Positions 45,968 through 55,036 of a stretch of 64,000 bases of DNA are shown in pieces. Source of the DNA: Paraburkholderia sp. Tr-20389 (GTDB taxonomy: Bacteria; Pseudomonadota; Gammaproteobacteria; Burkholderiales; Burkholderiaceae); contig NZ_JAAGPD010000054.1 in the NCBI RefSeq assembly GCF_017104565.1, positions 1-64,000 on the forward strand, given 5' to 3'. Positions within the stretch are counted from its first letter, which is position 1. Every line of letters begins with the position of its first letter. The position numbers and the translations under genes were made by a program. The notes under the pieces were generated by a model. The model did not search any database. It was given only the letters and a program-made list of their open reading frames with translations, and was not told the origin of the DNA.

Positions 45968-46286
45968 TGGCGATCGTCCCGCAAACCAGATCGGTGTAAT
46001 CGCGCGTGCTCACGTTAGGGAGCACCGCCTCGACGCGAAACGTAACGCCGTCGACAACGGCTCTCATACCCGCTTCCACATCCGTCCTGTAGCGGATACG
46101 AATGCTCGCTGCTGCCCTGCTTATTTCCGCGGCGGCAAGGAGCGATTCTTTCCCTTTTATCATTCTGACGTTTCCCCAGACAGTGACCAGTTCCTTCCAT
46201 ACATCGGATGGCTGTCCTGTCCGGGCATCACGGCGTCCGGCGCGTGCTTCGATACGCACGCGTCGGTTGAGATCTCCCGCTCGCAT
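45957..46286 (-). CDS. Prophage head closure protein (SPP1 gp16/HK97 gp7-type adaptor)
   Basis: This 109-residue protein matches the head-tail adaptor family: AGDLNRRVRIEARAGRRDAR, the DVWKELVTVWGNVR strand and IRYRTDVEAGMRAVVDGV. It overlaps the connector gene by one base. Confidence 0.85.
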   Translation of the reverse strand: MRAGDLNRRVRIEARAGRRDARTGQPSDVWKELVTVWGNVRMIKGKESLLAAAEISRAAASIRIRYRTDVEAGMRAVVDGVTFRVEAVLPNVSTRDYTDLVCGTIASAS

Positions 46287-46630
46287 TACAGCCCAGCAGT
46301 AATCCTGTGCGGACGCAGCAGGTTACGAACGCTGAAAGGTATTTCCGATACAACGCCCAATGCCGAGTTCTCCCGGTTAGCGAAGAGTTCGGCCGTCAAT
46401 TTGAGGATCGCAGCTCGAATTGCCGCGTTGACAATCATGGGGTGTTCGCCTGCCGTACCGCTTTTAACGGCCGCCGCCAGATCCGTCTCGTTTGCGAAAA
46501 CGCGACGATTCAAATAGTCCGTCGTGTGCTGGACTGCACTATCTAAGAGCATTTGCACGACAGCGTCTTCCGCTCCGGCGTCGATGCGCAGATAGCCTGA
46601 AACAAGCTGGGCGTCGACAAGTTCTGCCAT
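46286..46630 (-). CDS. Prophage head-tail connector (HK97 gp6-like)
   Basis: The 114-residue protein is all-helical (VSGYLRIDAGAEDAVVQMLL, VQHTTDYLNRRVF), as in gp6-type connector rings below the portal. Its start overlaps the capsid stop by one base (TAATG). Confidence 0.85.
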   Translation of the reverse strand: MAELVDAQLVSGYLRIDAGAEDAVVQMLLDSAVQHTTDYLNRRVFANETDLAAAVKSGTAGEHPMIVNAAIRAAILKLTAELFANRENSALGVVSEIPFSVRNLLRPHRITAGL

Positions 46631-47910
46631 TAAGTCTTTTCTTTACCGACCTTCATCGCACGCATGGGCTCGGGGTTGAGCAAACCGCCACCAACGCGCT
46701 TCGTGGTGTAGAACATGACGTATGGCTTGTTCGTGTAAGGATCGCGCAGCAGCCGGATGCCGACGCGGTCGATAATCAGGTACGACTGAACGAAATCGCC
46801 AAACAGAATCGGCGTCTCACCATCTTTGATGTCGGGCATATCCGGCATCTCGGTCAACGGATATCCCGCGATCGTTGCGGGTTGGCCGGCAACGTATGAT
46901 GGCTGCCACAAATAATTGCCATGCCCATCCTTGAGCTTGCGCACTGCCCGCTGGGTATTTCGATTCATAGTGAATCGCGCGTTGCCTGTAAACGCAGATG
47001 GCAGATCGTAGATGAGGTCAATAATGCTGTCGGAAGTGATCGCACCGGCCGCACCCGACGCCACTGCACGGATAGGACCAAACGGGTGCTTCGCTTGGTC
47101 GGGCCGCCCTTCGACATACTGAAGGATGCCGGTTGGCTTGTTCGCACCGTCTCCGGCGATAAACGCACGTCCCTCCTGTTTCGCCAGTTCGGTGTACACC
47201 TCGTCTGCCAGCCAGGTCTGAAGATCGATCAGACTGTCGTCCAGAATTTGCTGAGTGGCGGCAGGATTCGCATAGATCTCGCCCGAGTTAAAAGCCAATG
47301 ACTGGAATTGCGCGGTGTTAGTGTCCTTGCGACTCTCGGTTTCACCAACCCATCCACTGGCTGTCCCGCGCATATTGAACAGCTTGGAAAATCCCGCGTT
47401 CGAGACCTGCTGGACACGGCAAATTTGACGCATCGGCGAGATGAGCACGAGCTTGTCCGTGATCGTGCGGTCCCACTCGATCGGCGTGAGATAGCCCCCC
47501 TCGGGAGCCGCCCCTTTGTTAAGCGAAGCACTAACCTCGCCACGCTTTACATGCACATTAAACGCCTCTGTGTACTGAGCATCGCGCACAGCATTGGCTC
47601 CGGCTCCCATCTGCATAGCGGCCATCTTCACATTGGCATCATCGACTGCCTTCTGCAGTTCAGCCACATGCTCGTCGATCTTTTCGACCTTCGCCGAGAT
47701 GTCACTGGCCGGAACACCAGCCTTCACCGCCTCAAGCTGCCTCGTGTGCTCCTCCTTGAAGGAGGCGAAAGCCTGCTGGAGATTGTCGACCAGAGCCTTT
47801 ACGTCGGGCGTTGATAGGTCAGCACATACGGAGACAATGCCGCGCGGCACGAAGCCGCTTTTTGGTGTCAGTGCCGCAGTGATTGCAGCAATAAGCACAG
47901 AAGTATTCAT
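46630..47910 (-). CDS. Prophage major capsid protein, HK97 fold
   Basis: The 426-residue protein has an N-terminal coiled-coil scaffolding (delta) region (about 25-110) and then the HK97 core: GYLTPIEWDRTITDKLVLIS, QDILDDS-like QQILDDSLIDLQTWLADEVY, AFIAGDGANKPTGIL and MNRNTQRAVRKLKDGHGNYL. The upstream ClpP-like protease probably removes the delta region during maturation. Confidence 0.92.
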   Translation of the reverse strand: MNTSVLIAAITAALTPKSGFVPRGIVSVCADLSTPDVKALVDNLQQAFASFKEEHTRQLEAVKAGVPASDISAKVEKIDEHVAELQKAVDDANVKMAAMQMGAGANAVRDAQYTEAFNVHVKRGEVSASLNKGAAPEGGYLTPIEWDRTITDKLVLISPMRQICRVQQVSNAGFSKLFNMRGTASGWVGETESRKDTNTAQFQSLAFNSGEIYANPAATQQILDDSLIDLQTWLADEVYTELAKQEGRAFIAGDGANKPTGILQYVEGRPDQAKHPFGPIRAVASGAAGAITSDSIIDLIYDLPSAFTGNARFTMNRNTQRAVRKLKDGHGNYLWQPSYVAGQPATIAGYPLTEMPDMPDIKDGETPILFGDFVQSYLIIDRVGIRLLRDPYTNKPYVMFYTTKRVGGGLLNPEPMRAMKVGKEKT

Positions 47911-47911
47911 G

Positions 47912-48730
47912 TCATCCTTGAATTAACTTGATGAGGTGTTGGAGAGAAACGGCAATCTCCTTGTCAGCGCTGGCCTGGTCATGAAACAGGCCACGAATCG
48001 TGGCGTGACGCTGCTTCAATGAATAACCCGCTTGCGCCAGCGACGATTCGACAAGCGCGATGCACTTTCTCCGAGATCCATCGCTGCCCGCACTAGCATT
48101 TGGTCCCCCGTCATCGAGTAGGCCGGTTGCCAGCCCTCGCTCGAGCGCCTGCGAGCCGCTAAACCACGTCTCCTGATCCATCAGCCGGGCGGCATCGTCT
48201 TTGTCCATGCCGGAGCGTTGCGCGTACAGCTTCGCCATGGCAGCATCAATGGGCGCCAGACTGGCAGAGGCATCAGCTAGATCATGTCGATTGCCAACTG
48301 CTACCGCCCAGGCGTTGTGAATCATCAGAAATGCCCCGTCGCCCATCAGGATGTCATCGCCAGACATGACGATAAGTGATGCGGCCGATGCAGCGAGCCC
48401 CATAACCCTGACCGTGACCCGAGCTTTGTGCTCGCGAAGCAGGTTGTAGATTGCGACGCCCTCAAAGAAGTCACCACCGGGCGAATTGACGTTCACGATC
48501 ACATCGCGAGTTCCGATACTGCGCAACGCCGCACTGATCCGACCGGCGGTCACACCTGAGCCGTCCAAACCCTCACCGATCGGGTCATAGATCGAGATAG
48601 TTGCGGTGTCATCACCTGTCTGTCCGTATACTTCGGGTTGCCAGCGTGCAAGTGCGTCAGGGCGCAAATTGAACTGCGCCTTGGCGAGGTGTTGGTTGAC
48701 CGGCATTTCAGGCAGGTTGCAGAGGCTCAA
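47912..48730 (-). CDS. Prophage prohead protease (ClpP-like, S14)
   Basis: The preferred start is TTG 48730 behind AAGGAG, giving 272 residues; an ATG at 48706 lacks a ribosome-binding site. ClpP-type catalytic parts are visible: VNVNSPGGDFFEGVAIYNLL, the nucleophile serine in GLAASAASLIVMSG and histidine in MIHNAWAV. It processes capsid protein in the prohead. It overlaps the portal gene by 23 bp if the TTG is used. Confidence 0.88.
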   Translation of the reverse strand: MSLCNLPEMPVNQHLAKAQFNLRPDALARWQPEVYGQTGDDTATISIYDPIGEGLDGSGVTAGRISAALRSIGTRDVIVNVNSPGGDFFEGVAIYNLLREHKARVTVRVMGLAASAASLIVMSGDDILMGDGAFLMIHNAWAVAVGNRHDLADASASLAPIDAAMAKLYAQRSGMDKDDAARLMDQETWFSGSQALERGLATGLLDDGGPNASAGSDGSRRKCIALVESSLAQAGYSLKQRHATIRGLFHDQASADKEIAVSLQHLIKLIQG

Positions 48731-49991
48731 AGCGCTCTCCTTCGCGTTTCTGGGTCATCGGATTACGCAACTGGTCAGTGAGCGGGTCATCCGATTTCGG
48801 CAGATCGGTAAGCGCACGCACCTCGTTCTGCGACATCCACGGCGAGTGCCCGCCTGCCCCAAGCGCCCTCGCAAAGAAATTCGCCTGATCGTTCAGCGTG
48901 CCGCGCAGCAAAGCCCCCTCGTTGAACTTGAATTGCATCCGGCCCAGGGAACTTTCCGGCAAGAGCACACGCGCCGCCGCTTGCTCCCACGCCGTGAACC
49001 AATGAGACAGGGCGTATTGCACAAAAAAGATGGCCAGTTGTTCAATCCCGCTACCCCAACTGGTGTCATCCATCATGAGTAGGGGCCGTGGAACCCCAAA
49101 CTGACGGGCAACTTCTTCGATTTGATGGTTTCGATTCTCGATCTGCTGCGCATCGGTTGCTGTACTTGCGAATTTGACAGGTTCGGCCCCCTCCTCTGCA
49201 ATCAGCCAGCGTCCGGCGTTTTCCGCTCCGCCAAACTCATCAAGCTGCTCCCTGACACGCCGGTAGGTTTCTTCGGAAATCGCATCCTTGAACTTCAATG
49301 CGCCTCCTGCCATCAAACCTGTACGGAAGGTACGATACGCGGCGCGCTCGGCGGCCGACGCGAGGTCCAATGCACCGGCGGCCAATGCAATCCGTGAGAC
49401 GCCATTGACTCCGTCTAGCGAGATGTCGCGCAGATGAAGAACATCTCGCGCGGAGAGCGTGACCATTGCGCCCGCCAGCGTCGTGTAGTCATACTCCATC
49501 TCCCACGTATCAGTCTGACGAACCATCACAGAGCCGCGTCGCATCGGTACAAGCCGCACGGGACGGTTTCCCGACCAGATAACGCGCGCGAATCCCTGCC
49601 CGTCAAGCAAAGCATGGAGCTGCAGCAGGCTCTTGAACTCATAAGGCGTTTGCCAGTTGTTAGGCTTGTACTTTAAAAGCCGGTGCGCGGGATTGTCGGT
49701 CTGCACCTGCTTGCGCTCATCGCTGCCGACGAGATTCAACGGCAACGTACCGATCGCCTCAGATATGAGCGTCACGCAGCGCAGCACTGCCATATTGCGC
49801 AAGCTTCGCGCGTGGCCAAAGTCGCTTATGCCCAACTGCCCCGACCTAATGAACTCAAGTAATCGGGGGTCGCTCATCCCGCTGAACGCCTCGCCCCCGG
49901 TGGAAGCCTGTATGTATCGCATCGTAGGTTCAGCTCGGGCTGATGGCGCTTGCACCGCGCGACCACGCAACAACGTACCGAGGAATCTCAA
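48708..49991 (-). CDS. Prophage portal protein (HK97 family)
   Basis: The 427-residue protein probably starts at TTG 49991 behind GGGAG; an ATG at 49922 would trim 23 residues. It has AVLRCVTLISEAIGTLPLNL, LQLHALLDGQGFARVIW and QIEEVARQFGVPRPLLMMDD, all features of HK97-type portals. It forms the dodecameric DNA gate. Confidence 0.9.
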   Translation of the reverse strand: MRFLGTLLRGRAVQAPSARAEPTMRYIQASTGGEAFSGMSDPRLLEFIRSGQLGISDFGHARSLRNMAVLRCVTLISEAIGTLPLNLVGSDERKQVQTDNPAHRLLKYKPNNWQTPYEFKSLLQLHALLDGQGFARVIWSGNRPVRLVPMRRGSVMVRQTDTWEMEYDYTTLAGAMVTLSARDVLHLRDISLDGVNGVSRIALAAGALDLASAAERAAYRTFRTGLMAGGALKFKDAISEETYRRVREQLDEFGGAENAGRWLIAEEGAEPVKFASTATDAQQIENRNHQIEEVARQFGVPRPLLMMDDTSWGSGIEQLAIFFVQYALSHWFTAWEQAAARVLLPESSLGRMQFKFNEGALLRGTLNDQANFFARALGAGGHSPWMSQNEVRALTDLPKSDDPLTDQLRNPMTQKREGERFEPLQPA

Positions 49992-50000
49992 ACGCGCTCC

Positions 50001-51716
50001 CTAGACAAACAGTAAGCCGCGGGTTTCATACACTGAACGGCGGGGCGCCGAAGGATTGAGCGCCATAAGCGACACCGCGTCGAAAATCGCCATCAAAGGA
50101 TCAATCTTTGCTTTTCCGCTCGCCTGTTTCGTGATGTTGACAGCGTTGCCCACGGGGACGACGCGCGCGTTACCTACACACCACGCCATCAACCGTTGTC
50201 CCCCGTGAATCAGCATGCCGTCCGAAGCCGAATCCGTCCCATCGACCAGTCGCCCGCACGTCGCCGCCAGACGACGCTCCGTCGTCTTGATGGCACCCGA
50301 CAGTTTCCACCCCTGCGAGATGCCGATAACTTTATCTTCGGGAATGCCAGCCTCGGCAAGAGCGTCGAGCACACACCCGATGCCGGCAGGATCTGCACCG
50401 ATCATGTCGAGCATCCCCGTTCTATGAACCGCGGCCGCGATCTCAGCCACATCGGCCACGTCATCGCCAATCTGATTGACGATCGTCAAGTCGCCCTCAT
50501 TCTGAAAGTCTCGCAGCGTCTCAGCGATTTCCTTGCGACGCTCAAAAACCGATCGATGTGCCCAGGCATGGGTCCATGCCAACCAGTTGCGCGTACCGCG
50601 TTCACGCCCGATAACTGCGAGCCCCAGCAGATCATCGAGGCCACCCCCATCGATTCCCAGATCGATCACCTCGCAACGCTCAATCAAATCTTCTAGCGTA
50701 AGGTGCATCATCAGCGCGGCTTCCTCCCAGAATTCCGCACCTGCCCAGCGGTCGCTGCGCAATGCAAGACCAATTTCGACATTTCCGTGCTTCGCCAAAA
50801 ATCCGCGAAAGGACTCCTCGCCTGCCTGCTGTGCCTTGCGAAACTCCCGACAAAGGAATGCCTCATCCACCGAATACCCGAGATTCGGGTTGACCATCCG
50901 TAAGTTCTCGATCTTCAGGTGTTCTTTCCGCCTCACCAGATCTGGCGGATGCTCAAAGATCACGGGCACGAAGCACGGGTCGACGATCCTACCGTCCCGC
51001 ACGTCTCGTGCGTAACGCAGCTTCTGCAAAAACACACCTGCGGGCGGATCGTCGGACTGTGTGGTCAAGTAAATGACAAAGCCTTCGGGTCGGGAAGCAA
51101 GTCCGCCGATCGCTTCGCGCAGCATATTCTCCGCGTCTGCTTGCTTTCCAAAGAGCCACACTTCGTCAACTAACGTCCCGACGCTTTTCTTACCGCCCAC
51201 TGTATTCGAATCCGCCGCCACTATCTTTAGCGCGGCGCCGGTCGTACGATGCGTGATCGTCTTGATGTGCGTCTGAACGAGAAACAGATCGTCAAGCTCC
51301 TCCTCATGCTTCACCATATCGCGACTCGGAGCAAAACTGTTATTCGCAACTTCTATTGTCGGCGCCAGAATGGTGTATTCGGCTGACTTTCTCCAGTTGA
51401 GGATCATCGCCGTCATCATGATTCCAGCTGCCAGCGTCGATTTGCTGTTCTTCTTGGGAATACAGATGAACCATTCGGTGATCAGGCGACGACCGCTGTC
51501 CGCGTCGTAGGCGCCGAAAATCGACCCGACCAGATCGAACACCCACTGGGCACAAGCCTCACCGAACGTTGGGCTGCCAGGCGCGTCCACGATTCTGAGT
51601 TGCTTGAACACCCGCAGGGCCTGCTCAGCCTGCTCAGGGAAGATTGGCGGCGGAATAATGGTCCTACCCGTCTTCAACCGCTCAGGCCAATCAGGACAAG
51701 CCGTGGACCATTCCAA
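50001..51716 (-). CDS. Prophage terminase large subunit
   Basis: The 571-residue protein starts at TTG 51716 (no in-frame ATG nearby). The ATPase has a Walker A-like CIPKKNSKSTLAAGIMM and Walker B VGTLVDEVWLFG; the RNase H-like nuclease has DLGIDGGGLDDLLG and, later, MIGADPAGIG. This is the HK97/phi-type (Terminase_1) family for packaging into a siphophage head. Confidence 0.9.
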   Translation of the reverse strand: MEWSTACPDWPERLKTGRTIIPPPIFPEQAEQALRVFKQLRIVDAPGSPTFGEACAQWVFDLVGSIFGAYDADSGRRLITEWFICIPKKNSKSTLAAGIMMTAMILNWRKSAEYTILAPTIEVANNSFAPSRDMVKHEEELDDLFLVQTHIKTITHRTTGAALKIVAADSNTVGGKKSVGTLVDEVWLFGKQADAENMLREAIGGLASRPEGFVIYLTTQSDDPPAGVFLQKLRYARDVRDGRIVDPCFVPVIFEHPPDLVRRKEHLKIENLRMVNPNLGYSVDEAFLCREFRKAQQAGEESFRGFLAKHGNVEIGLALRSDRWAGAEFWEEAALMMHLTLEDLIERCEVIDLGIDGGGLDDLLGLAVIGRERGTRNWLAWTHAWAHRSVFERRKEIAETLRDFQNEGDLTIVNQIGDDVADVAEIAAAVHRTGMLDMIGADPAGIGCVLDALAEAGIPEDKVIGISQGWKLSGAIKTTERRLAATCGRLVDGTDSASDGMLIHGGQRLMAWCVGNARVVPVGNAVNITKQASGKAKIDPLMAIFDAVSLMALNPSAPRRSVYETRGLLFV

Positions 51717-51719
51717 CTA

Positions 51720-52187
51720 TCATTTCCCGTTGTTCACTACGAGCTTGGGCGGTGGTAGAGAGGCAAATTTGCCTGCCGCTTTCTTCGCCGCCGCGACTTT
51801 CGCCGCTTTCTTCCCTCCTTCACCCATCTTGGCGTGCGTGTACTGCACAGCCGCAATCGCCGCGCGCACCTGAAGTGGCGTTGCAGTCAGTTTTCCTAAT
51901 GCGATCTCTTGCAGAAAGCGAAGCATGTCAGCATCACGCGCTGTGCTCCGAACTGTGTCGGACAACGCCGACGCGATGTGAGCCTCCTTGGGCGACTCCG
52001 CAGCGACCGGTGCCCCGGTGTCTGATGGCCTCGCCTCTGCAGGGTCTCCGAGCCGAGCAGCGCCGCGCGGCTTGCTCCCTGCTGTAGCCCGGGATGTAGG
52101 TCGCTTTCCGGTTGACATGCACGACTTCTTCGGTCGAGCACCGTTAGCTGCCGCCGACCGACTATCTTTGCTGTTATCGGCCTTCAT
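51720..52187 (-). CDS. Prophage terminase small subunit-like protein
   Basis: From ATG 52187 the product has 155 residues. The first 60 are low-complexity (S, A, P, R and K-rich), then comes ADMLRFLQEIALGKLTATPL followed by QVRAAIAAVQYTHAKMGEGG, which is the helical small-terminase-like core, and a lysine-rich tail. It ends just before the large subunit. The assignment rests on location and the core helices. Confidence 0.72.
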   Translation of the reverse strand: MKADNSKDSRSAAANGARPKKSCMSTGKRPTSRATAGSKPRGAARLGDPAEARPSDTGAPVAAESPKEAHIASALSDTVRSTARDADMLRFLQEIALGKLTATPLQVRAAIAAVQYTHAKMGEGGKKAAKVAAAKKAAGKFASLPPPKLVVNNGK

Positions 52188-52311
52188 CTCGCGCCCCAAA
52201 TCTCCATCCGATTCGTGAAAATTAAAAAAGGGAAAAAATTCTCCGCGTGCGGGAGCAGCCGGTCTAGAACCGCAACGGCTCCAGCCTTTTAATGCCCCCT
52301 CCCATGCGCGT

Positions 52312-52689
52312 TTAACGCGCCGCCCGCTCCCGCCTTTGCTTTTCGCCATCGTGATGGCGCTTGCATAATGTCTGCACGTTATTTGGATCTAGCCGCAGCG
52401 ATTCATCTCCCTCATGCGGAACGATGTGATCGCCGATTGACCCGATCGGCTCGGGAATATCGCGAGTCGCACATGCAATGATGACCTCGGCAGGCGTCAT
52501 GCCACACATGTCGAGGTCTCTCAAGCAGTAAGCGCAATAAGGATGCTTCGCCAGATGGCCCGCGCGCAACCGTTGCCAGTCGTAGCCATAGCCACGCGCA
52601 GCGCTACTATTCTTACCCTCACGCCAAGACAGACCCGCGATCGCAACGCGATTAGACAAGACGGCCAATGGAGATTTGAGGACTCTCAT
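52312..52689 (-). CDS. Prophage HNH endonuclease
   Basis: The 125-residue protein has a zinc-binding CAYC pair, the HNH core GDHIVPHEGDESLRLDPNNV and QTLCKRHHDGEKQRR. HNH proteins beside terminase genes help cut DNA at packaging in HK97-type phages. The start (52689 or 52695) is not fixed by a ribosome-binding site. Confidence 0.88.
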   Translation of the reverse strand: MRVLKSPLAVLSNRVAIAGLSWREGKNSSAARGYGYDWQRLRAGHLAKHPYCAYCLRDLDMCGMTPAEVIIACATRDIPEPIGSIGDHIVPHEGDESLRLDPNNVQTLCKRHHDGEKQRRERAAR

Positions 52690-52862
52690 ATGCATGGGGC
52701 GTCGAGCGCGCCGAAATCTCAAGCTCAAAAAACAAAAGCCCGCGAGGTCTTCACCTGGCAGGCTTCAATTTTTGCGGACGCACGTGCGCCCCACAAACGT
52801 TAAGATATCAGATACGCCGCGATTTTACAACTATTTACTTAGGCAGGCTGATGATTTTTGAG

Positions 52863-53123
52863 CTAATCTTTTAATGCTTCATTGATCCTCGTTTGCCAGC
52901 CGTCTCCTGTAGCCTCGAAGGCGTCGATAACCTCTGCGTCATATCTAATCGACACTAGTATCTTCGGCGATTCGAGCTTCGGACGACCTCGCGCACCAAG
53001 TCGCCTTAATTTATTGAATTCCTCGCTGGGCACCTCGAACGTATCGGGGTCAGCAGCGATTCCGCGATTGATCGCCGCATCCTCCCCATCTGAGGGTTTA
53101 ATGACCTTCGGTCTGCTCGACAT
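52863..53123 (-). CDS. brnA: BrnA-family antitoxin
   Basis: The 86-residue protein has an N-terminal region PKVIKPSDGEDAAINRGIAA and a C-terminal ribbon-helix-helix-like part: KILVSIRYDAEVIDAFEATG followed by DGWQTRINEALKD. This is the BrnA pattern. It overlaps the toxin gene by 26 bp and follows it, as in brnTA. It should bind BrnT and repress the pair. Confidence 0.83.
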   Translation of the reverse strand: MSSRPKVIKPSDGEDAAINRGIAADPDTFEVPSEEFNKLRRLGARGRPKLESPKILVSIRYDAEVIDAFEATGDGWQTRINEALKD

Positions 53124-53397
53124 AATCTTTTACCTCACCCTTGCTTGCCTTGCGCAGGATAATGGTGCGCATTGTGTCTCCGCGCTGCGTAAAGGCCACA
53201 CAATAAAGGCGCTCGCTGACAACGACATAGCCAATCTCGCGTACTTCGCCGTAGTCCATGCGATCGTCCACGTAGGCCATCACCTGAGCCCATTCGATCT
53301 CACGCGCGACCTCCATGTCGACGCCGTGGTGCGCTGATCGCCTGCTGGCGGGCGTGTCATATCGATTGAACGCAATCGCGAAGCAGGCCTCTTGCAA
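53098..53397 (-). CDS. brnT: BrnT-family ribonuclease toxin
   Basis: The 99-residue protein has the BrnT core: HHGVDMEVAREIEWAQVMAY (variant of the KHGV helix), GYVVVSERLYCVAFTQRGDT and MRTIILRKASKGEVKDYVEQ, ending as in BrnT (R-x-I-S-x-R-x-A). BrnT cleaves RNA and is neutralised by BrnA. The pair sits within the prophage between the HNH gene and the early genes, a possible maintenance or anti-phage module. Confidence 0.75.
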   Translation of the reverse strand: MQEACFAIAFNRYDTPASRRSAHHGVDMEVAREIEWAQVMAYVDDRMDYGEVREIGYVVVSERLYCVAFTQRGDTMRTIILRKASKGEVKDYVEQTEGH

Positions 53398-53746
53398 TGA
53401 GAGCCGGCCGCATCACAGCCTTCGCTTCCGCATAGTCCTCATCCTGGCCGGTCGGCTTATACGGATTCTGGTCGACGGCATCCCCTGCAGCGAAACTCCT
53501 GACGACTACCATGACGGCAATACGATGATGTATGGCCAAGCGCATCACGATGGGATCGACCGCTCTGCCAACGGTCTCTCGAAGTTGCGAATCAACGAGA
53601 TGTGACAGATCGTCGTGGTCCATCCATTGATTGCTGATTCTGAAACCTCTACATGATGCCGAGGCACCACCAAAGCCGAGCGCAGGCTTGTAGGTTTGAC
53701 TCCATTCGTACCATTGCGTCAGCACATCGTCGATCTCGTCCATCAC
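53357..53746 (-). CDS. Prophage hypothetical protein
   Basis: The 129-residue ORF begins MMDEIDDVLTQWYEWSQTYK and has helical segments (ETVGRAVDPIVMRLAIHHRI and AEAKAVMRPALIARGLL). It occupies the place, between early and late genes, where lambdoid phages carry an antiterminator or late activator, but I see no clear DNA- or RNA-binding motif. It overlaps the BrnT gene by 41 bp. Confidence 0.55.
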   Translation of the reverse strand: MMDEIDDVLTQWYEWSQTYKPALGFGGASASCRGFRISNQWMDHDDLSHLVDSQLRETVGRAVDPIVMRLAIHHRIAVMVVVRSFAAGDAVDQNPYKPTGQDEDYAEAKAVMRPALIARGLLRDCVQSI

Positions 53747-53847
53747 TTAACCCCTTGATCTCCACGTTGCATGCCGTGCTAATACACGCTAGGAACCTGC
53801 GACGTGGAGCAGTTTTGAGCGCCAGCGGCCGCATTAGCGCATGGTGG

Positions 53848-54093
53848 TCACGCGACCACTGTGAAATGGATTCCATGATGCGTGAACCAGTCGCCTAGCG
53901 CATGACGCAGTTCGGTACTGTGCGGCCACGCAAATTCGATCTGCACGCCCTCAGGGGTTTCGACAACCTGTCCGATTAGCGGGCATCCATCGAAACCGAC
54001 AAATTGCACGCCCGTATCGTCCACGCGCCATCGTGCGTCGTCGAGCAACGTCTCCGGTACGTCATCGTATTGAATATAGGCTTGCGCTGTCAT
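53848..54093 (-). CDS. Prophage hypothetical protein
   Basis: The 81-residue product from ATG 54093 (a start at 54111 adds six residues) is mostly beta (RWRVDDTGVQFVGFDGCPLI, ETPEGVQIEFAWP) and histidine-rich near the end. No family is recognised. It fits tightly in the early-gene array. Confidence 0.5.
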   Translation of the reverse strand: MTAQAYIQYDDVPETLLDDARWRVDDTGVQFVGFDGCPLIGQVVETPEGVQIEFAWPHSTELRHALGDWFTHHGIHFTVVA

Positions 54094-54206
54094 CCCAGTT
54101 TTCCTCTTCACACCATCCGACCCGATCGCTTACCGGCGCTCTCGCACCGCGCATCCCGTGCTAGCTCCCCACGCGGCAATCCATAGGGACCCGCGAGGTT
54201 TGCATG

Positions 54207-54482
54207 TCATTCGTCCTCTTCCAACGGCTTCGGTAGTAAGTCCAGACCGTCTGTAAGTGCAGTTCGTCGACCACACTTCCATGCGTCGAAGCAGAGTTCG
54301 ATCACATCGGCAGGTACCACAGCCCGGTTGAGCTTTGATCCGAACGACATTTCGAACCGTTCGCGCTCCGTCCGGCGCACCTCAATATCTCGGTTCGTCG
54401 GTTTCCGAACGCGGCTAGCAGGAGGATGCAGGTTTTTCTGACAGCGAGCCGAGCTGCGGATATTCAACAGATATCCACTCAT
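54207..54482 (-). CDS. Prophage hypothetical protein
   Basis: This 91-residue ORF is basic at the N-terminus and has a helical region SKLNRAVVPADVIELCFDAW. Its ATG overlaps the DUF1064 stop by one base (TAATG), supporting co-translation. Function unknown. Confidence 0.55.
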   Translation of the reverse strand: MSGYLLNIRSSARCQKNLHPPASRVRKPTNRDIEVRRTERERFEMSFGSKLNRAVVPADVIELCFDAWKCGRRTALTDGLDLLPKPLEEDE

Positions 54483-55036
54483 TACGTTACCTCCACGATT
54501 TCGACGTTATGAACTGTTTTCATCAGGTGCTTCTTGAGTTCGTAGACAGTTGTACGAAAGCCCTTGACGTCCTCGACAACGCGCCGCCCGGACGACGATA
54601 TGTACACAAAATCTGCGATATATGCGCGCGCCCGCTTCCTCTTGCCATCTACCAGTGCAGCCTCGGCTAACACGAACGGCACCTGTCGCTGAAGATCGGA
54701 AATTTCACCGCGCGCCAGCTTGTCGACCAGCTCAATCCAGCGAGCGCGTTCCTTCAAGCTATCGAATTTGATGCCACCCCACTCGCACCTGGTATTCCGG
54801 TATTTCGAACGCTTGGTCGACGCGCCGCCGATCAACTGGCGTGTACGCATGCTCGCCCACCAGGCAGACTGATCTTCTGCCATCCGACCTGAAGGCACAT
54901 TCCGATCGCTGCGCGCCAGGTCATGTCTTGCTTGGCGTGACACGGGTCTCGTCTGCACGGAACTTCGAACGCTCGCGTTTCCGATTTTTTCCGTCCCGGC
55001 CGCCAGGCGCATCATGCGGTTTCCTCTCTTGTTCAT
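54482..55036 (-). CDS. DUF1064 phage protein (PD-(D/E)XK nuclease-like)
   Basis: The 184-residue protein has an unstructured N-terminal third and then DUF1064: KYRNTRCEWGGIKFDSLKER, LQRQVPFVLAEAAL, YIADFVYISSSGRRVVEDVK with the D-x(n)-E-x-K core, and KHLMKTVHNVEIVEV. These proteins are thought to be recombination or junction-cutting nucleases. It overlaps the replication P gene by four bases. Confidence 0.85.
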   Translation of the reverse strand: MNKRGNRMMRLAAGTEKIGNASVRSSVQTRPVSRQARHDLARSDRNVPSGRMAEDQSAWWASMRTRQLIGGASTKRSKYRNTRCEWGGIKFDSLKERARWIELVDKLARGEISDLQRQVPFVLAEAALVDGKRKRARAYIADFVYISSSGRRVVEDVKGFRTTVYELKKHLMKTVHNVEIVEVT

